DNA from: Clostridia bacterium
GTDB lineage: Bacteria > Bacillota > Clostridia > Christensenellales > Borkfalkiaceae
Assembly (NCBI GenBank): GCA_017628935.1
Contig: JAGBYC010000011.1
Coordinates: 1 to 10,422, forward strand
Reading direction: 5' to 3'
DNA: 10,422 nucleotides
Part shown: piece by piece, positions 6,800 to 10,422 of the stretch
Layout: each line of letters opens with the position of its first letter
Position numbering within the stretch: position 1 is the first letter of the stretch
The notes under the pieces: generated by a model
Databases searched by the model: none
The model's input: the letters and a program-made list of their open reading frames with translations, nothing else
What the model was told of the DNA's origin: nothing
Made by a program: the position numbers and the translations under genes

Positions 6800-8083
6800 T
6801 TAGTCGATTTTATTGTTTTCAGTTAAGAAAGCAAAAAGTTTGTCGATTAACACGTTGTTTTCAAAATAAGTAAGTTGGTTTGCAGGAATTGATTTTTTGT
6901 ATTCAGCAACGTCTTTACCCATTTGAGTTGCTTGTTCAGCGATTTTAGCATCAACTTCTTCAGTAGTTGCTACGATTTTTTCTGCTTTTAAAATTGCTTC
7001 GATAACAAGTTGAGTTTTAACTTGTTCTTGTGCTTGTTTTTCAAAAGTTTTTCTGTAATCTAATAAAGTTTGGTTAGTGTATTTAAGGTAGTCGTCAAGT
7101 TTTAAGCCGTGATACATCATTCTGTATTCCATATCGCGAACGTTGTTATCAATTTGGCGTTCAACTAAGCTTGCTGGAACTTCAACTTCACTTGCATCAG
7201 CAATAGTTTTAATAAGTTTATCTTCAGTTTCGTATTTAGCCTTTTTGTCGTTTGCTTCTTGAAGACGTGCTTTAGTTGCTGCTTTGAAAGCGTCAACACT
7301 TTCTTCACCGGCAGCGTCTTTAATAAATTCGTCGTTAATTTCAGGAAGTTCTTTAAGTTTTAAACCGTTAAGTTTAACTGTAAAGATAGCGTCTTTACCA
7401 GCAAGTTCAGGTGCGTAGTTTTCAGGGAAAGTAACGGCAATATCTTTAGTTTCGCCGATATTCATACCAACAACGCCTTCTTCAAAGCCAGGAATAAATT
7501 GACCAGAGCCCAAAACAAGCGATTGACCTTCTGCCGTGCCACCGTCGAATTTAACGCCGTCAATCGCGCCAGAATAGTCGATATTAGTAATATCGCCACT
7601 TTGTGCAGAACGACCTTCTATTTCAACTTCGCGCGCGTTTCTTTCAGCTAAACGGTTAAGTTCAGCGTCAACGTCAGCGTCGCTAACATTATACGTAACT
7701 TTATCAATATTTATACCTTTGTATTCGCCAAGTTTAACTTCAGGCTTAACAGGAACGGTAGCAACTAAAACGATGCCCTTTTCGTCAATTTTATCAACGC
7801 TAAGTTCAGGACGGTCAATCACTTCAATATCAGGTTCTTTATCTAAAATATCGTAGTAGTGTTTAGCAAAAGAAAGGTTAATTGCTTCTTCAAAGAAAAC
7901 GCTTTCGCCGTATGCTTTAACGATATAACTCATAGGAACTTTACCCTTTCTAAAACCAGGAACGGCAAACTTACCTTTAGTTTTTTCGTACGCTTGTTTT
8001 TGAGCGTTTGCCCATTCTTCAGCGTTTAAAGTGATTTTGATTTTAACGGTGCTATTTTTGTCCGCTTTAACAGTGTATTTCAT
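6800..8083 (-). CDS. tig: Trigger factor, ribosome-associated chaperone
   Basis: Ribosome-tethered chaperone and peptidyl-prolyl isomerase that binds nascent chains at the exit tunnel. Its 427 aa match the usual 420-435. The N-terminal ribosome-binding domain contains the signature GFRKGKVP at 43-50. The FKBP-type PPIase domain spans about 160-245 (SGDITNIDYSG to KLNGLK). The C-terminal substrate-cradle domain, mostly helical, runs from about 250 to the end. The ATG at 8083 has AGGAG six bases upstream. It is the first gene of the tig-clpP-clpX operon and diverges from rqcH. The C-terminus is less conserved, as in the family, and shows no truncation. Confidence 0.97.
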   Translation of the reverse strand: MKYTVKADKNSTVKIKITLNAEEWANAQKQAYEKTKGKFAVPGFRKGKVPMSYIVKAYGESVFFEEAINLSFAKHYYDILDKEPDIEVIDRPELSVDKIDEKGIVLVATVPVKPEVKLGEYKGINIDKVTYNVSDADVDAELNRLAERNAREVEIEGRSAQSGDITNIDYSGAIDGVKFDGGTAEGQSLVLGSGQFIPGFEEGVVGMNIGETKDIAVTFPENYAPELAGKDAIFTVKLNGLKLKELPEINDEFIKDAAGEESVDAFKAATKARLQEANDKKAKYETEDKLIKTIADASEVEVPASLVERQIDNNVRDMEYRMMYHGLKLDDYLKYTNQTLLDYRKTFEKQAQEQVKTQLVIEAILKAEKIVATTEEVDAKIAEQATQMGKDVAEYKKSIPANQLTYFENNVLIDKLFAFLTENNKID

Positions 8084-8089
8084 AATAAT

Positions 8090-8094
8090 CTCCT
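8090..8094 (-). promoter_or_regulatory. Ribosome binding site of tig
   Basis: AGGAG on the minus strand, six bases before the ATG at 8083. The surrounding TAGGAGATT also occurs before lon. Confidence 0.85.
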
Positions 8095-8115
8095 AAGATT
8101 TTATAGTCTTTAATT

Positions 8116-8144
8116 ATTTTAACAAAGATTTTATAACTTGTAAA
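8116..8144 (-). promoter_or_regulatory. Promoter of the tig-clpP-clpX operon
   Basis: On the minus strand TTTACA (8144-8139), a 17-base spacer and TAAAAT (8121-8116) with an upstream TG form an extended -10 promoter. The expected start near 8109 gives a leader of about 26 bases. No CtsR heptamer repeat or CIRCE element is present around it. Confidence 0.72.
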
Positions 8145-8149
8145 GTTAT
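8133..8149. promoter_or_regulatory. Inverted repeat over the tig -35 box
   Basis: ATAACTT-GTA-AAGTTAT is a perfect 7-bp dyad with a three-base centre. It covers the -35 hexamer of the tig promoter and lies about 26 bases upstream of the rqcH -35 box. A dimeric regulator could bind here and affect one or both divergent genes. No known regulator site is recognised. Confidence 0.45.
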
Positions 8150-8174
8150 TACGCCATAATATTGCATTTTTTAT

Positions 8175-8202
8175 TTGCTTTTTGCCTAAATTTTAGTATA
8201 AT
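8175..8202 (+). promoter_or_regulatory. Sigma-A-type promoter of rqcH
   Basis: TTGCTT (8175-8180), a 16-base spacer and a perfect TATAAT (8197-8202). The predicted start near 8209 leaves a short leader carrying only the AGGAG site at 8213-8217. This excludes the in-frame TTG at 8162 as the start of rqcH. Confidence 0.72.
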
Positions 8203-8221
8203 TTATGAAAATAGGAGAGTT

Positions 8222-9907
8222 ATGCCACAAGATTTATTTACGCTACAAAAAGTTGTTAGCGAACTTAACGCGCTTATTATAGGCGCTAAAATTCAAAAAA
8301 TAAATATGCCAAGCGACTACGACGTGGTTTTTACTATATACAACGGCAAAACTAATAAACTTGCCGTTTCGTGTAACGCTAAAAATTCAAGGGTTGGCTT
8401 AACCACCGTTGATAAACCTAACCCACTTGTTGCTAAAAACTTTTGTATGCTACTTAGAAAGCATCTTTTAGGCGCGCGTATTAGTGGCGTTAACCTTTAT
8501 AATAACGATAGAATTATCGCCCTTACTTTTGAAAACCAAAACGAACTTTTTGAAACCGTTTCATACGTATTATACGCTGAAATTATGAACAAGTATAGCA
8601 ACGTATTTTTAACGGCTAACGGCGTAATTTTAGGGTTAATGCGTAACGCTCCACAAAATTTAGATAGCACGCGCATTACGTTAACGGGCGCAAAATACCT
8701 TCCACCGTTATTACAAAATAAATTTAACGCGTACGATAACGATAGTTTAATAAAAGCGTTCAGTTTATACTTAGGTGGCGACCTTTCAAAATTTATTTTG
8801 TCGTCGTTTAACGCCTTTTCGCCAGTTACGGCTGACGAGTTGGCTAATAGAATTTTAAATAAAGGCGAATTTACCGTAGATAACGCCGTTAAAGTTACTA
8901 ACGAGTTTTTGGCGTTGCCTATTAGCCCAGTTGTTATTTATAACGGTAAAAGTTACGATTATTTCGCCGTAAACTACCCGTCTATTAGTGGCGAAAGAAT
9001 TTACTTTGACGCGCTTACTTCGGCTATCGACTACGCCGTTTGTATTGAAGAAGATAAAAGCAATTTTAACTCTAATAAAAACGCGCTAATTAGCAAAATT
9101 TCAGCGTATGAAAAAAAGCAAATTAAGTCGCTTAACGCGTTAGAAGATAAACTACGTGAGTGCAATAATGCCGACACTTATAAACTTTACGCCGAACTTA
9201 TTACGGCTAATATTTATAGGCTTAATAAAGGTATGGTAAGCGCCAACCTTGTTAATTATTATAGCGAAACGGGTGAAACGGTTTTAATTACGTTAGATAA
9301 AAATTTATCTCCTAACGAAAACGCGCAAAAATATTACAAAAAGTATAGTAAACTTAAAAAATCGCGTGAAAACGTTGAGGCTCGCAAGCAAGTTATTTTA
9401 AACGAACTTGATTATATAGAAAGTATAAAATTCCACGTAAATTCTGCAAAAACGTCTGCCGACCTTAACGAAATTAGCGAAGAACTTATTATACAAAATA
9501 TTACGCACGCTAAACAAAATAAGCAAGTTAAAAAGAAGGTGGTAGCGCCTATTTATCGCGAATATTTAGTTGAAAATTTTACGGTAAAAGTTGGCAAAAA
9601 CAATATTCAAAACGATTCACTTACTTTTAGCGCTAACCGAACTGATATTTGGCTACACGCTAAAAATTACCACTCGGCACACGTTATTATTGAAACTAAT
9701 AATATGGTAGTTCCTGATAGCGTTATTAAAATTGCTAGCGAAATTACGGCGTATTATTCTCAAGGTGGTGGCGACAAAATACCCGTTGATTACACTTTAA
9801 AAAAATACGTTAAAAAACCACCTAAAGCAAAACCTGGTAGCGTTATTTACACCAACTACAAAACGGCGTACGCCACCCCTAACGAACATAAAGAATTATT
9901 AAAATAA
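8222..9907 (+). CDS. rqcH: RqcH, NFACT-family ribosome quality control factor
   Basis: Bacterial Rqc2/NEMF homologue, formerly annotated as fibronectin-binding protein FbpA. In B. subtilis it binds 50S subunits with stalled peptidyl-tRNA and directs addition of C-terminal alanine tails. From the ATG at 8222 the product is 561 aa, close to the B. subtilis length. The NFACT-N domain starts at MPQDLFTLQKVV and contains the conserved DR pair at 96-97, matching the Asp-Arg needed for tailing. CMLLRKHL is at 75-82. A middle region with long charged helices (about 280-440) is the coiled-coil. The NFACT-R (DUF814) domain spans about 446-555 with GKNNIQND at 458-465 and DIWLHAKNYHSAHVII at 475-490. 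AGGAG lies four bases before the ATG. The gene diverges from tig and ends at a strong terminator. Confidence 0.95.
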   Translation: MPQDLFTLQKVVSELNALIIGAKIQKINMPSDYDVVFTIYNGKTNKLAVSCNAKNSRVGLTTVDKPNPLVAKNFCMLLRKHLLGARISGVNLYNNDRIIALTFENQNELFETVSYVLYAEIMNKYSNVFLTANGVILGLMRNAPQNLDSTRITLTGAKYLPPLLQNKFNAYDNDSLIKAFSLYLGGDLSKFILSSFNAFSPVTADELANRILNKGEFTVDNAVKVTNEFLALPISPVVIYNGKSYDYFAVNYPSISGERIYFDALTSAIDYAVCIEEDKSNFNSNKNALISKISAYEKKQIKSLNALEDKLRECNNADTYKLYAELITANIYRLNKGMVSANLVNYYSETGETVLITLDKNLSPNENAQKYYKKYSKLKKSRENVEARKQVILNELDYIESIKFHVNSAKTSADLNEISEELIIQNITHAKQNKQVKKKVVAPIYREYLVENFTVKVGKNNIQNDSLTFSANRTDIWLHAKNYHSAHVIIETNNMVVPDSVIKIASEITAYYSQGGGDKIPVDYTLKKYVKKPPKAKPGSVIYTNYKTAYATPNEHKELLK

Positions 9908-9934
9908 AAAGGAGCGAAAATTCGCTCCTTTTTT
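9907..9934. terminator. Bidirectional intrinsic terminator after rqcH
   Basis: AAAAGGAGCGA pairs with TCGCTCCTTTT around an AAAT loop, with six Ts on the plus strand and five on the minus strand. It begins on the rqcH stop codon and ends six bases before the LRR stop, so it can serve both convergent genes. The stem is identical to that at 3850-3875. Confidence 0.88.
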
Positions 9935-9940
9935 ATGTTA

Positions 9941-10422
9941 TTAAATTTTATACCAGTAGTAATTGTAATAGTCAGATTTAAAAATCGTTGCATTAGTACT
10001 TGGGTTAGTAACGTCTATTTGCGTTCCGCCTGTGTAATTAGAATTTGTTGTTCTATACCAAGTAGAAGTATCGTTAAACGTTATACTTGTTAAACTAACA
10101 CACTCACAAAATGCGCCTTCGCCTATACTTATTACACTATCTGGAATTACCACGCTTGATAAACTAGTACAATATGTGAACGCTGCATAACCTATACTTA
10201 TTACGCTTTCTGGTATTACTACGCTTGTTAATTTAGAACAACTACTGAACGCTGCATAACCTATACTTATTACAGTACTTGAAATAATAAACGTAGTTGC
10301 AGTTTTACCTGCTGGATAGCATATTAAAGTTTTGCCATCTTTAGTATATAAAACACCGTCTACGTCTTTATAGTAAGTGTTATTATCGTCTACCGTTATA
10401 CATTACGTTACAATATTGTCAA
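9941..10422 (-). pseudogene. BspA-like leucine-rich-repeat protein, 3' part, probably broken
   Basis: The minus-strand frame encodes LRR_5/BspA-type repeats, found in secreted or surface proteins of gut anaerobes. A linker, [20 protein letters not shown], followed by [13 protein letters not shown], is typical of the family. It leads into 23-residue repeats [20 protein letters not shown], then [20 protein letters not shown], then a degenerate [17 protein letters not shown] Tyr-rich tail ends at the TAA at 9941-9943. The frame is open only from 10402. An in-frame TAA at 10403-10405 interrupts it just before the linker, and no ATG, GTG or TTG occurs in frame until a GTG at 10153 inside a repeat. 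I read this as the remnant of a longer gene with a nonsense or frameshift change. A sequence error at the edge, or an intact gene with an odd start, cannot be excluded. Codon context differs from the core genes. Confidence 0.6.
10055..10261 (-). repeat. Three tandem 69-bp LRR units
   Basis: Units at 10261-10193, 10192-10124 and 10123-10055 encode 23 residues each. The first two are close at DNA level: a 28-base stretch is identical at 10246-10273 and 10177-10204, exactly 69 bases apart. The third has diverged. Confidence 0.8.

Noticed and set aside
8162..8221. Upstream TTG start for rqcH adding 20 residues
   Set aside because: The extension contains the TATAAT box and the AGGAG site, and family members begin at the MPQDLF-like sequence starting at 8222.

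Overview
The window is AT-rich bacterial DNA carrying the conserved protein-quality-control cluster of low-GC Gram-positive bacteria. Trigger factor, ClpP, ClpX, LonA and EngB/YsxC lie in that order on the minus strand, with an RqcH (NFACT) gene pointing away from trigger factor. Gene order, strong AGGAG ribosome binding sites, sigma-A-like promoters and a BspA-type leucine-rich-repeat fragment suggest an anaerobic Clostridia-like member of the Bacillota, perhaps gut-associated. No rRNA or other marker fixes the taxonomy, so this is inference.

Layout from high to low coordinates. 10422-9941 (-): the 3' part of a BspA-like LRR protein, with an in-frame stop near the window edge. 8222-9907 (+): rqcH. 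8084-8221: divergent promoters for rqcH and tig with a dyad over the tig -35 box. 8083-4891 (-): tig, clpP and clpX, ending in a large nested palindrome that contains a bidirectional terminator. 4649-3879 (-): an unrecognised two-helix membrane protein with its own strong promoter. 3032-3850 (+): a short-chain dehydrogenase, convergent with the membrane gene across a shared terminator. 2902-533 (-): lonA. 533-1 (-): engB, translationally coupled to lon and cut by the window edge.

The core genes share a theme. Trigger factor folds nascent chains, RqcH adds C-terminal alanine tails to chains stuck on split 60S-like (50S) subunits, ClpXP and Lon degrade failed products, and EngB is needed to build the large subunit. 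The departure from the usual tig-clpP-clpX-lonB-lonA-engB order is that the lonB position holds the membrane gene and an inverted SDR gene.

Three less ordinary signals stand out. The clpX 3' end is embedded in a roughly 127-bp nested inverted repeat. The conserved genes show a very strong codon-context rule: Asn, Asp, Tyr and His codons end in C when the next codon starts with G. The membrane gene and the LRR fragment do not follow this rule, which suggests a different history. I see no tRNA, rRNA, CRISPR array, riboswitch or transposase. No stretch longer than 300 bases lacks a gene; the longest gap, 4650-4890, holds a promoter and the palindrome.
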